DNA of 64,000 nt from Sphingomonas sp. (GTDB lineage Bacteria; Pseudomonadota; Alphaproteobacteria; Sphingomonadales; Sphingomonadaceae): assembly GCF_017744835.1 (NCBI RefSeq), contig NZ_JAGIAM010000005.1:115910-179909 (forward strand), read 5' to 3'. The translations under genes and the position numbers were made by a program. A model generated the notes under the pieces. The model saw only the letters and a program-made list of their open reading frames with translations, searched no databases and was not told where the DNA came from. Shown one piece after another: positions 47,786 through 56,301 of the stretch (position 1 is the stretch's first letter; each line of letters begins with the position of its first letter).

Positions 47786-50700
47786 ATGCGCAACATGCTT
47801 TTCGCTGGCGTGGCAGCTGCCGCGCTCGTGATTCCTGCCGCCGCGATGGCGCAGGAAACCACTTCGACCATCCGCGGCACGGTGGTTTCGGCTGGCACCC
47901 CGGTGGCCGGCGCGACCGTCGTGATCACCGACAGCGCGACAGGACAGCGCAGCACCGTGACCACCGACGCTGCGGGCGCGTTCAGCGCCGGCGGCCTGCG
48001 CCCGGGCGGCCCCTACACCGTCGACGTCTCCAGCGCTTCGGGTAACTACTCGGTCACCGACGTCTATACCGTTGTCGGCCAGCCCTATGACGTGCCGATC
48101 GACCTCGCCTCGGGTGCGGCCGCCGATGCCGGCACCGAGATCGTCGTCACCGCCTCGGCGCTCGCCGGCGCTGGCTCGACCTCGACCGGGCCGCAGACGC
48201 TACTGCGCCGCGAAGACATCGCCGCGGTCGCCTCGGTCAACCGCGACATCCGCGACCTGATGCGCCGCGATCCGTTCGCGCGCATCGAAGACACCGCGTC
48301 GGGCGGCCGCTCGGTCTCGTTCGCCGGCGTCAATCCGCGCTTCAACCGCTTCTCGATCGACGGCGTGATCGTCAGCGACAATTTCGGCCTCAACCCCGAC
48401 GCCAACCCGACCCGCCGCGGCCCGGTGCCGATCGACTCGATCGCCCAGTTCACCGTCTCGGTCGCGCCGGTCGACATCCGCCAGGGCAACTTCCTCGGCG
48501 GCGCGGTCGACGCCGTGCTGCTCCAGGGCACCAACAGCTTCCACGGCACCGGCTTCTACTCGCAGAACAACGACTCGCTCTCGGGCAAGCGCATTGGCAG
48601 CACGACCATCCCGCTCGACTATAAGAGCGAGACCTACGGCGCGACGCTTTCGGGCCCGATCATCAAGGACAAGCTGTTCTTCATGATCTCGGCCGAGCGC
48701 AACAAGCAGGGGAACCCGCTCCAGCCGTTCTCGACCATCCCGGGCGCCAACGAAGCGGCCGCGAACCAGGTCGCGTCGATCGCCGACAGCGTCTACGGCT
48801 ATGATGCCGGCGGCATCCTGGCGATCTCGCAGGACAAGGACGAGAAGATCGTCGGCAAGCTGACCTGGAACATCACCGACGGGCAGCGCCTCTCGCTCTC
48901 GTACATCAATGCGTACGATTCGATCGACATCCTCGGCAACGTCAGCACCAACGCCTCGACCCCCGGCTTCGGTCTCCAGTCGAACAGCTACACCAACACC
49001 GAGCTGCTCCGCGCCGGCATCCTCCAGCTGAACTCGGACTGGAGCGACAACTTCTCGACGGAAGCGCGCTTCCTCTACAAATATTATGAGCGCGGCCGCT
49101 TCCCGGGCGGCGAGAGCCTCGCCCAGTTCCGCGTCTGCAGCGACGCGACCAACGACTCGGCGGTCGGTTCGCCCGCCGGCACCACCAACGACCAGCCGAC
49201 CACCTGCGGCACCAACAACCCGATCTATGCACTCGGCGTCGAGAACTCGACCCAGGCCAATGTGTTCTTCACCGACACCTATGGCGGCTCGATCCAGGCG
49301 CGGTGGAGCCAGGGCGCGCACGACCTGCGCCTCCTCGCTGAAATGAACGAGGCGCGGATCTTCAACCTGTTCCTGCAGAACACGCAGGGCAATTATTACT
49401 TCGACTCGCTCGCGGACTTCCAGAACCGCCTGGCGAGCTCGGTCACCTACCAGAACACCGCCACCGGCGATCAGAACCAGGCCGCGGCCGACTTCAAGTA
49501 TCGCCAGTACACCTTCGGTATCCAGGACGACATCACGGTCACCGACAGGCTGAACTTCACCCTCGGCCTGCGCTACGACCTGTTCGACGCCGATACGCCG
49601 GTGCCGCTGAACCCGGGCTTCACCGCCCGCTACGGCTTCCCGAACACTCGCACGATCGGCGGTAAGGGCCTGTTCCAGCCGCGCATCGGCGCCAACTGGA
49701 AGCCGGTGGACGACGTCAAGATCCGCGCCGGCGCGGGCATCTTCGGCGGCGGCACCCCCGACGTGTATCTGTCGAACAGCTACTCGAACGCGGGTGCCGG
49801 CGTCGGCGGCGTGGCGATCAACTCGGTCACCGTCCAGCGCTGCGTGATCAGCTCGAGCTGCACCACGGGTTACCAGATCAACGGTGCGAACGTCGCCGCT
49901 GCCACCGCGCTGCCGCTGCTCAGCGGCGTGACCGGCACGTCGATCCCGGCGGGCCTGCAGGCGCAGATCCCGAACACCGGGGCGAACAGCCTGGCCAACA
50001 TCAACGCGCTCGATCCCGACTTCGAGATCCCGAACGTGTGGAAGGCCACGCTGTCGTTCGACTGGACGCCGCACAACTTCCTGGGCGGTGGCTGGCGCTT
50101 CGGTGCGGACTATTACTTCAGCCGCACCAACGCATCGGTGTTCTTCACCGATATCCGCTCCATCCCGATCGGCACGCTGCCCGATGGGCGCACGCGCTTC
50201 GGCCCGCTGGTCGGCACCAACACCAACACCGACATCCTGCTGACCAACTCGTCGAAGGGCCGCAGCCACATCGGCGTCGTCCGCGTCGAGAAGCATTTCG
50301 ACTTCGGTCTCGACCTGAACTTCGCCTACTCGCAGCAGGACGTGAAGGATCAGGCCCCGGCGACCTCGTCGACCGCAGGCTCGAACTACGGCAACGGCGC
50401 GTTCCTCGACGGCCGCGGCGCTGCTTATGGCACCTCTAACGATCAGGTCGCATGGTCGTTCAAGTACGGCGTCGGCTTCAACCACGCGTTCTTCGACGAC
50501 TACAAGACCCGCATCCAGCTGTTCGGCGAGACCCAGGCGGGCCGTCCGTTCAGCTACACGATGGAGGATGCCGGTTCGGCGACCCGCAGTGCCGTGTTCG
50601 GCGTGACCGGCCGTGATGACCGCTTCCTGCTCTACGTGCCGACGGGCCCGAACGATCCGATCGTCAGCTACGACAGCGCAGCCACGCAGGCGGCGCTGGA

Positions 50701-51121
50701 GAACCTGGTCGCGAACAGCAACCTGAAGGACTATCGCGGCAAGATCGCGCCGCGTAACCTGGGCCGCTCGCGCGCCTACACCCGCATGGACGTGCACCTC
50801 GAGCAGGAAATCCCGACCTTCGTCGGCAAGTCGCGCATCTCGCTGTTCGCGGACATCGAGAACCTGCCGAACTTGCTCAACAAGAATTGGGGCGGCTTCC
50901 GCCAGGCGATCTTCCCCTATGTGGAAGACGCGGTCCGCGTGCAGTGCCTGTCGACGGCAACTCCGACCGGAACCGCTCCGGGGGCCGGCGTGGTCAACAG
51001 CTCGCCGGGTCAGCCCTGCGCCCAGTACCGCTACTCGAGCTTCATCGAGCCGAACGCGAGCACGCTCGAAGTTCGCCGCTCGCTGTACCTGATCCGCGTG
51101 GGCGCGCGCTTCTCCTTCTAA
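47786..51121 (+). CDS. Oar-like TonB-dependent outer-membrane receptor
   Basis: A 1111-residue outer-membrane protein. A signal peptide (1-23, MRNMLFAGVAAAALVIPAAAMA) is followed by a carboxypeptidase-regulatory-like beta-sandwich (about 27-110), a plug (about 130-235: LLRREDIAAVASVNRDIRDLMRRDPFARI) and a 22-strand barrel ending in aromatic Phe (GARFSF). This domain order is that of Oar-like proteins of myxobacteria and sphingomonads. The ligand is unknown. The upstream 163 bp holds TTGACT at 47685 but no convincing -10. A terminator follows; a LytS/LytTR pair lies next. Confidence 0.9.
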   Translation: MRNMLFAGVAAAALVIPAAAMAQETTSTIRGTVVSAGTPVAGATVVITDSATGQRSTVTTDAAGAFSAGGLRPGGPYTVDVSSASGNYSVTDVYTVVGQPYDVPIDLASGAAADAGTEIVVTASALAGAGSTSTGPQTLLRREDIAAVASVNRDIRDLMRRDPFARIEDTASGGRSVSFAGVNPRFNRFSIDGVIVSDNFGLNPDANPTRRGPVPIDSIAQFTVSVAPVDIRQGNFLGGAVDAVLLQGTNSFHGTGFYSQNNDSLSGKRIGSTTIPLDYKSETYGATLSGPIIKDKLFFMISAERNKQGNPLQPFSTIPGANEAAANQVASIADSVYGYDAGGILAISQDKDEKIVGKLTWNITDGQRLSLSYINAYDSIDILGNVSTNASTPGFGLQSNSYTNTELLRAGILQLNSDWSDNFSTEARFLYKYYERGRFPGGESLAQFRVCSDATNDSAVGSPAGTTNDQPTTCGTNNPIYALGVENSTQANVFFTDTYGGSIQARWSQGAHDLRLLAEMNEARIFNLFLQNTQGNYYFDSLADFQNRLASSVTYQNTATGDQNQAAADFKYRQYTFGIQDDITVTDRLNFTLGLRYDLFDADTPVPLNPGFTARYGFPNTRTIGGKGLFQPRIGANWKPVDDVKIRAGAGIFGGGTPDVYLSNSYSNAGAGVGGVAINSVTVQRCVISSSCTTGYQINGANVAAATALPLLSGVTGTSIPAGLQAQIPNTGANSLANINALDPDFEIPNVWKATLSFDWTPHNFLGGGWRFGADYYFSRTNASVFFTDIRSIPIGTLPDGRTRFGPLVGTNTNTDILLTNSSKGRSHIGVVRVEKHFDFGLDLNFAYSQQDVKDQAPATSSTAGSNYGNGAFLDGRGAAYGTSNDQVAWSFKYGVGFNHAFFDDYKTRIQLFGETQAGRPFSYTMEDAGSATRSAVFGVTGRDDRFLLYVPTGPNDPIVSYDSAATQAALENLVANSNLKDYRGKIAPRNLGRSRAYTRMDVHLEQEIPTFVGKSRISLFADIENLPNLLNKNWGGFRQAIFPYVEDAVRVQCLSTATPTGTAPGAGVVNSSPGQPCAQYRYSSFIEPNASTLEVRRSLYLIRVGARFSF

Positions 51122-51147
51122 GCGCGCTTCCTTCGGGAAAGACGATG

Positions 51148-51177
51148 GGGCGTCGGCTGAAAGGCCGGCGCCCTTTT
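51148..51177 (+). terminator. Intrinsic terminator after the Oar-like receptor
   Basis: A 10-bp stem with one G-U pair (51148-51157 and 51164-51173), loop tgaaag, followed by TTTT. It is 26 bp after the receptor stop. Confidence 0.75.
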
Positions 51178-51224
51178 CGTTTGCCTGCTTTGCCCGCCGA
51201 CTTTCCCGATGGTAGAGGGAGCCG

Positions 51225-52358
51225 GTGGTCAATGTAGTGGAAACCCGCACCGGCCCCGCCGCCCCGCCTTCGATGCCGCGGCCGGGCTTCTTTTCGCGCC
51301 CCTTCTTCGAGGACAAGAGCCGCGCCTTCTGGCTGCTCCAGGCGGCTGGCTGGAGCGGCTATCTGCTGCTGCGCACCGTCTCGAACATCTCGCTCGAGTG
51401 GATCATCTACGCGATCGTGGAATCGATCCTGGGCTATTGCATCACGCTGCTGCTCTCGACGCTCTACGGCCTCTATCGCAAGCTGCCGCGCATCCCCGGC
51501 ATCCTGCTGACGCTGGCGACGCTGGGCCTTGCGACCGCGGTCTATGCGATCCTCAGCGCCTTCGCCTTCTCGTTCATCCGCATGCAGGAGCCCGGCATCT
51601 CGCTCACCGTGGTGGCGGGGACGGTGTTCATCAACTTCACCGTGCTGGCGGGCTGGTCGGCCCTTTATTTCGCGATCAACTTCTATCTGATCGTCGAGGA
51701 GCAGGTCGACCAGATGCAGGCGCTGGAGAACCAGGCGAGCTCGGCCCAGCTCGCGATGCTGCGCTACCAGCTCAACCCACACTTCCTGTTCAACACGCTC
51801 AATTCGATCTCGACGCTGGTGCTGCTCAAGCAGACCGAGCGGGCGAACGTGATGCTCTCGCGCCTCTCGTCGTTCCTGCGCTATACGCTGGCCAACGAGC
51901 CCACTGCGCACGTGACGCTGGCACAGGAGGTGGAGACGCTGAAGCTCTATCTCGAGATCGAGAAGATGCGCTTCGACGCGCGGCTACGTACGCATTTCGA
52001 CATCGATCCGCGTTGCGCCAAGGCACGGCTTCCGTCGCTGCTGCTCCAGCCGCTCGTCGAAAATGCCATCAAATATGCCGTCACGCCCAAGGAAGAGGGC
52101 GCGGATATCACCGTTTCGGCTCGGCTCACCGGCGATAGAGTGCAGATCGCCGTATCCGACACGGGCCCGGGATTGATCGAAGCGAAGCCGAGGCCGACCC
52201 TTTCGACCGGCGTGGGGCTCGCCAACATCAGGGAGCGGTTGGCGCAGGCTTTCGGGCCTGACCATCGGTTCGAAACGCAGTCGAACCCTGGGGAAGGGTT
52301 CAGCGTTGAGATCGAGATACCGTTCCAGCTTGAGGAACCTAACCGAGAGGCCGCATGA
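51225..52358 (+). CDS. LytS/YehU-type sensor histidine kinase
   Basis: A 377-residue membrane kinase. Four hydrophobic helices (about 45-150) lack an obvious extracellular sensor domain. The His_kinase (PF06580-type) motif is LRYQLNPHFLFNTLNSISTL with H186 as the phosphorylation site, followed by a GHKL ATPase (NAIKYAVTPKEEGADI, DTGPGL, GVGLANIRERL). The start is GTG at 51225 with AGAGGGA upstream. The stop overlaps the regulator (ATGA). Confidence 0.92.
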   Translation: MVNVVETRTGPAAPPSMPRPGFFSRPFFEDKSRAFWLLQAAGWSGYLLLRTVSNISLEWIIYAIVESILGYCITLLLSTLYGLYRKLPRIPGILLTLATLGLATAVYAILSAFAFSFIRMQEPGISLTVVAGTVFINFTVLAGWSALYFAINFYLIVEEQVDQMQALENQASSAQLAMLRYQLNPHFLFNTLNSISTLVLLKQTERANVMLSRLSSFLRYTLANEPTAHVTLAQEVETLKLYLEIEKMRFDARLRTHFDIDPRCAKARLPSLLLQPLVENAIKYAVTPKEEGADITVSARLTGDRVQIAVSDTGPGLIEAKPRPTLSTGVGLANIRERLAQAFGPDHRFETQSNPGEGFSVEIEIPFQLEEPNREAA

Positions 52359-53158
52359 CCATCCGCACCATCCTCGTTGACGACGAACCGCTGGCGATCC
52401 AGGGGCTCGAGCTCCGCCTCCAGGAGCACGAGGATGTCGAAATCATCGACAAATGCTCCAACGGCCGAGAGGCCATCCGTTCGATCAAAACCAACAAGCC
52501 CGACCTCGTCTTCCTCGACATCCAGATGCCCGGCTTCGACGGCTTTTCGGTCGTCCAGGGCCTGATGGAAGTCGAGCCGCCGCTGTTCGTCTTCGTGACC
52601 GCCTATAGCGACCACGCCATCCGCGCCTTCGAGGCGCAGGCGATGGATTATCTGATGAAGCCGGTCGAGCCTGCGCGGCTCGCCGATACGCTCGACCGCG
52701 TACGCCAGCGCCTCACCGAGAAGCGCGGGGTCGAGGAAGTGGAGAAGCTGAAGGAAGTGCTCGCCGAGGTCGCGCCCGACGCGGCCGAGGAGATCGCGAC
52801 CAACGACGGCAACGAGCTCGCCTCCAACCGCTTCGAGAAGCTGATCAACATCAAGGACCGCGGCCAGATCTTCCGCGTCGACGTGGACACGATCGAACGC
52901 ATCGACGCGGCGGGCGATTACATGTGCATCTACACCGGCGACAACACGCTGATCCTTCGCGAGACGATGAAGGATCTCGAGAAGCGCCTCGATCCGCGCC
53001 GCTTCCAGCGCGTGCACCGCTCGACGATCGTCAATCTCGACCTCGTCCGCCAGGTGAAGCCGCATACCAACGGCGAATGCTTCCTGGTGCTCGATTCGGG
53101 GGCTCAGGTGAAAGTCAGCCGCAGCTATCGCGACGTGGTCGCGCGCTTCGTGCACTAG
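52355..53158 (+). CDS. LytTR-family response regulator
   Basis: A 267-residue two-component regulator. Receiver domain (1-120) with D9/D10, phospho-acceptor D55 (FLDIQMPGFDG) and FVTAYSDHAIRAFEAQAMDYLMKPV. LytTR DNA-binding domain (about 165-265): INIKDRGQIFRVDVDTIERIDAAGDYMCIYTG and FQRVHRSTIVNLDLVRQVKPHTNGECFLVL. It probably regulates nearby envelope genes, perhaps the upstream receptor. Confidence 0.94.
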   Translation: MTIRTILVDDEPLAIQGLELRLQEHEDVEIIDKCSNGREAIRSIKTNKPDLVFLDIQMPGFDGFSVVQGLMEVEPPLFVFVTAYSDHAIRAFEAQAMDYLMKPVEPARLADTLDRVRQRLTEKRGVEEVEKLKEVLAEVAPDAAEEIATNDGNELASNRFEKLINIKDRGQIFRVDVDTIERIDAAGDYMCIYTGDNTLILRETMKDLEKRLDPRRFQRVHRSTIVNLDLVRQVKPHTNGECFLVLDSGAQVKVSRSYRDVVARFVH

Positions 53159-53161
53159 GGC

Positions 53162-53226
53162 GTATCGACATTCAGCCTACGCGCTCCCCTCCCTTTTGGG
53201 GAGGGGAGACGAATGTCGATACAACC
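53162..53226. repeat. Palindromic repeat unit 1 in the spacer after the response regulator
   Basis: Nested inverted repeats: GTATCGACATTC (53162-53173) with GAATGTCGATAC (53211-53222) outside, and a core CGCTCCCCTCCC..GGGAGGGGAG inside. The core and the right flank recur in unit 2 (53531-53580). Confidence 0.7.
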
Positions 53227-53530
53227 CCAGGCCCCCCGGCGCAGAATCTTGCCGCTTGCAAAATAGGATTTGGTCTGAAACAAAACGGGAACGCTCTTTC
53301 TCAATCTGAATATAATCGGCGTCTCGCGCGCACACGCACACGCACGCGCGCAGGCACGTACGCACGCGCATGCGCCCGCGTTTGGATGTCCACTTTGTCC
53401 ACTTCCGCCGTGTCCACTTTCGGCATCGCGCCGCCGGATCGGCCGATGGTCAGGCCCCGCTCGAACCGCCGCGATAGTGTGACCTTGGTGTGACCTTTGG
53501 TCGCGCGGGATGCGGGGCGGCGCGATAGCG
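53227..53530. other. Spacer with Z-DNA-prone alternating purine-pyrimidine runs and short tandem repeats
   Basis: There is no plausible gene. It holds an AT-richer stretch (53255-53316), two alternating purine-pyrimidine runs (28 bp at 53325-53352 and 21 bp at 53355-53375, mostly CACG/CGCA), three TGTCCACTT copies (53387, 53396, 53411) and two TGTGACCTT copies near 53477-53500. The whole spacer from 53159 to 53694 carries no recognised RNA. Confidence 0.6.
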
Positions 53531-53580
53531 TAACGCGCTCCCCTCCCTGAAAGGAAGGGGAGATGAATGTCGATACAACC
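53531..53580. repeat. Palindromic repeat unit 2 (direct copy of unit 1)
   Basis: It shares ACGCGCTCCCCTCCC, a short hairpin loop, GGGGAGA and GAATGTCGATACAACC with unit 1, in the same orientation, about 310 bp apart. The left outer arm of unit 1 is not conserved here. Confidence 0.7.
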
Positions 53581-53694
53581 TGGAGCCTGCAAGATTCCCC
53601 CGTGTTCCGGCCGCCATTCCGCACAAACGGGGTGGCGGGCCGGGCCCGCCATCCGCTAGGAACATTTAGCGAACATGGAGAAAGGGTGCCCGCC

Positions 53695-54444
53695 ATGAAC
53701 AAATTCGAGACTTTCGCCGCGCTGCACGTTCCCGGCGATCCGCTCGTGCTATTCAACGTCTGGGACGCCGGCAGCGCGAAGGCGGCCGAGCGCGCGGGGG
53801 CCAGAGCCGTGGCGAGCGGCAGCGCGTCGGTCGCCGATGCGCTCGGCTTCGCGGATGGCGAGGATGTGCCGCTCGACTTGGCGCTCGAAAATGCCGCGCG
53901 GATCGTCGGCGCAGTCACGCTGCCGGTCACCATCGACTTCGAAAGCGGTTATTCGGCTGATGCGGAGGCTGCAGCGGCGAACGTCACGCGGCTCGCGGCG
54001 ACTGGCGCGATCGGCTGCAATTTCGAGGACCAGCGGATCGGCGGCCAGGGTATCTACGCTGCTGCCGAACAGGCCGCGCGGATCGCCGCGGTGCGCGCCG
54101 CGGTGGGCCCCGACTTCTTTATCAACGCGCGCACCGATCTGTTCCTCCAGGCAGCGCCCGACACGCACGACGATGCGATGGTGGATGCCGCGATCGAGCG
54201 CGCCCATACCTATGCCGAAGCAGGCGCGAGCGGCTTCTTCGTGCCGCTGCTCGCGGACCTGCGACTGCTCGGGCGCGTCTGCAAGGCCTCTCCGCTTCCG
54301 GTCAACTTCATGGCCTTCCCCGGCGCGCCGAGTGCCGCCGACGTCGCGGCGACGGGTGTGGCGCGGATCAGCCACGGCCCCTTCCCTTACAAGCTGGCGA
54401 TCAAGGCCTTCGAGGACGCGGCGCGCGCGGCATTCGCGGGCTGA
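53695..54444 (+). CDS. PEP mutase/isocitrate lyase family enzyme
   Basis: A 249-residue TIM-barrel protein of the isocitrate lyase/PEP mutase superfamily. [31 protein letters not shown] at the start, metal loop VTIDFESGYS, and GCNFEDQRIGGQGIY are recognisable. The KKCGH lyase loop of isocitrate lyase and 2-methylisocitrate lyase is absent, as in the short subgroup that may be oxaloacetate decarboxylase or carboxyvinyl-phosphonate mutase-like. Substrate unknown. Its stop codon abuts the stop of the converging regulator gene with no gap. Confidence 0.86.
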   Translation: MNKFETFAALHVPGDPLVLFNVWDAGSAKAAERAGARAVASGSASVADALGFADGEDVPLDLALENAARIVGAVTLPVTIDFESGYSADAEAAAANVTRLAATGAIGCNFEDQRIGGQGIYAAAEQAARIAAVRAAVGPDFFINARTDLFLQAAPDTHDDAMVDAAIERAHTYAEAGASGFFVPLLADLRLLGRVCKASPLPVNFMAFPGAPSAADVAATGVARISHGPFPYKLAIKAFEDAARAAFAG

Positions 54445-55314
54445 TCAGCTCGCCGCCGCCTCAAGCAGCCAGCGGCGGAACGCCTCCATGGCATGCGTGT
54501 CGGCGCGCGAATGGAGGCGCGTGAGCCAATAGGCTCCGCCCGCCAGTTCGGCCGCGAAGGGGCGCACCAGCCGCTCGCTCGCCAGCTCGCGCCCGAACAT
54601 CGCCCAAGGGAGCAGCGCCACTCCGAACCCGGCCATTGCTGCTGCCGCCATGGTGGGCGAGCTGTCGAACATCGTGCCGCGCACTGCGGGACAGGGCGCG
54701 CCCGCCTGTTCGAACCAGCGCGGCCATTCGTCGGCCCGGTACGAGCGCAGCAGCGGCTGGCGCGCGAGGTCGCTGGGCTCGCTCAGCTGCGCAGCGATCG
54801 TCGGCGCGCACAGCGGCGTCAGCGGCGCCTCGAGCACGCGCTCGGCATGCGTGCCGTGCCACGCGCCGTCGCCGAAGCGGATCGCAAGGTCGAGTCCCTC
54901 ACCCGCCAGATCGACGCGGTTGTTGTTGGTGAGCAGGCGGAGGTCGATTTCGGGGTGCAGCCGCAGGAATTTAGGCAGCCGCTCGATCAGCCAGCCGGTG
55001 GCGAAGGTGCCGACCGCGCCCAGCGTCAGCACTTCCTTGAAGCGCCCCTCGGAGAAACGGTCGAGCGTCGCGCCGATCCGCTCGAACGCGTCCTGCACCA
55101 CGGGCACCAGGGCCGACCCCTCGTCGGTGAGTGCGATCCCGCGCGGCAAGCGGCGGAACAGCGGCACGCCCAGCCTCTCCTCCAGCGCCTTGACCTGGTG
55201 GCTCACCGCGCCCTGGCTGACGCAAAGCTCGAGGCCTGCGCGGGTGAAGCTCAGATGGCGCGCCGCGGCCTCGAAGGCGCGGAGTTGGTTGAGCGGCAAT
55301 TGCGGGCGGTCCAT
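54445..55314 (-). CDS. ampR: LysR-type regulator, AmpR/GcvA-like
   Basis: A 289-residue LTTR divergent from a class A beta-lactamase, as AmpR is. N-terminal HTH: PQLPLNQLRAFEAAARHLSF, VSQGAVSHQVKALEERLGVPLFRR; effector domain 95-289. The start at 55314 is preferred to an ATG at 55326 because the latter begins 4 bp from a dyad that looks like the operator; the choice is not certain. AmpR senses muropeptides; the symbol rests on gene order and N-terminal similarity. Confidence 0.82.
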   Translation of the reverse strand: MDRPQLPLNQLRAFEAAARHLSFTRAGLELCVSQGAVSHQVKALEERLGVPLFRRLPRGIALTDEGSALVPVVQDAFERIGATLDRFSEGRFKEVLTLGAVGTFATGWLIERLPKFLRLHPEIDLRLLTNNNRVDLAGEGLDLAIRFGDGAWHGTHAERVLEAPLTPLCAPTIAAQLSEPSDLARQPLLRSYRADEWPRWFEQAGAPCPAVRGTMFDSSPTMAAAAMAGFGVALLPWAMFGRELASERLVRPFAAELAGGAYWLTRLHSRADTHAMEAFRRWLLEAAAS

Positions 55315-55329
55315 GTACCCGAGCATGAG

Positions 55330-55358
55330 ATCAATTCATGACTCTGTCGAGAATTGAT
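55330..55358. promoter_or_regulatory. LysR-type dyad between ampR-like gene and bla
   Basis: ATCAATTC (55330-55337) and GAATTGAT (55351-55358) form a perfect 8-bp inverted repeat with a 13-bp spacer, in the 99-bp gap between the divergent starts. Size and position fit an LTTR recognition site controlling both genes. Confidence 0.6.
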
Positions 55359-55413
55359 GCTTTGCACGGCGGCCCACCCCCGCGGCATCCTTGCTTGCGG
55401 AAGGGAGAAAATC

Positions 55414-56298
55414 ATGAATCGACGGACGTTCCTCTGGGCCGCGGGCGGCGCGGCGGTGGCCACCACGGCGCTGGCTGCCCCGAGAAAAATGGCGCCCTCA
55501 CGCTTCGGCCCGGCGTTCAGGCAGGCCGTGCTCGACACCGAGCGCGCGAGTGGCGGGCGGCTGGGGCTTATGGTGATCGACACTGGAAGCGGCGAGCGCT
55601 TCGGCCACCGCGCCGAGGAACGCTTCCCGATGTGCAGCACCTTCAAGTTCGCGCTCGCGGGGGTGATGCTCAAGCGCGTCGAGCGCGGCGAGGAGCAGCT
55701 CGGCCGCCGCATCCCGGTCACCCGTGCCGACATCGTCAGCAACTCGCCCTTCTCCGAGGGACGCGTGGGCGGCAGCGCGATGATCGCCGAGCTCTGCGAG
55801 GCAACGATCACGCTCAGCGACAACAGCGCCGCCAACCTGCTGCTGCGGACGATCGGCGGCCCGCAGGGCTTCACCCAATGGCTCCGCCGCTTCGGCGATC
55901 CCGTCACTCGCCTCGACCGCTGGGAGACCGACATGGGCGAGGCGCGCCCAGGCGACGTGCGCGACACCACCACGCCCGCGGCGGTCGCGGGCCTGGCGCA
56001 GCGGCTCGTGCTGGGAAATCTGCTCGCGCCCGCCGCCCGGACGCAGCTCACCGATTGGATGAAGGCCACGAAGACCAGCGGCGCCGCGCTGCGCGCCGGG
56101 CTGCCGGCAGGCTGGGCCGTCGCCGACAAGACCGGCGCGGGCGGCCATGGCACCGACAATCTGCTGGGGGTGGTCTGGCCCCGCGGCCATGCTCCGCTGG
56201 TGGTCGCCAGCTACATCACGGGCAGCAATTTGCAGCTGAGCGCATCGCGCCCGATCCACGCGCGCATCGGGCGCGCGCTTACGGCTGCGCTGGGCTGA
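55414..56298 (+). CDS. Class A beta-lactamase with Tat-type signal
   Basis: A 294-residue serine beta-lactamase. A twin-arginine signal (MNRRTFLWAAGGAAVATTALA) precedes the mature enzyme. Catalytic motifs are S75-T-F-K78 (S70-x-x-K), S135-D-N137 (SDN130), E171 in DRWETDMGEARPGD (E166) and K239-T-G241 (KTG). C74 at Ambler 69 is as in KPC/GES/SME enzymes, but its disulfide partner at 238 is Gly (KTGAGG). Ambler 170 is Gly (G175), as in GES-1. Spectrum cannot be inferred from sequence. The start at 55414 has AAGGGAG upstream. Divergent from the ampR-like gene. Confidence 0.92.
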   Translation: MNRRTFLWAAGGAAVATTALAAPRKMAPSRFGPAFRQAVLDTERASGGRLGLMVIDTGSGERFGHRAEERFPMCSTFKFALAGVMLKRVERGEEQLGRRIPVTRADIVSNSPFSEGRVGGSAMIAELCEATITLSDNSAANLLLRTIGGPQGFTQWLRRFGDPVTRLDRWETDMGEARPGDVRDTTTPAAVAGLAQRLVLGNLLAPAARTQLTDWMKATKTSGAALRAGLPAGWAVADKTGAGGHGTDNLLGVVWPRGHAPLVVASYITGSNLQLSASRPIHARIGRALTAALG

Positions 56299-56301
56299 GC
56301 C

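Noticed and set aside
48200..51316. A 1038-codon open frame on the minus strand opposite the Oar-like receptor
   Set aside because: Same codon-bias shadow; the plus strand has the signal peptide, plug and terminal Phe of a receptor.
53311..53316. Perfect TATAAT in the spacer after the LytTR gene
   Set aside because: No -35 hexamer at 15-19 bp and no clear gene within 350 bp downstream; kept only as part of the AT-rich stretch.
53387..53419. Three TGTCCACTT copies as DnaA boxes of a replication origin
   Set aside because: They differ from TTATNCACA at two positions, no dnaA/hemE-type neighbours are present and there is no AT-rich unwinding region beside them.
55414..56298. KPC-type carbapenemase
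   Set aside because: It has Cys at 69 but lacks the partner Cys238 and differs around 166-170, so no carbapenemase claim can be supported from sequence.
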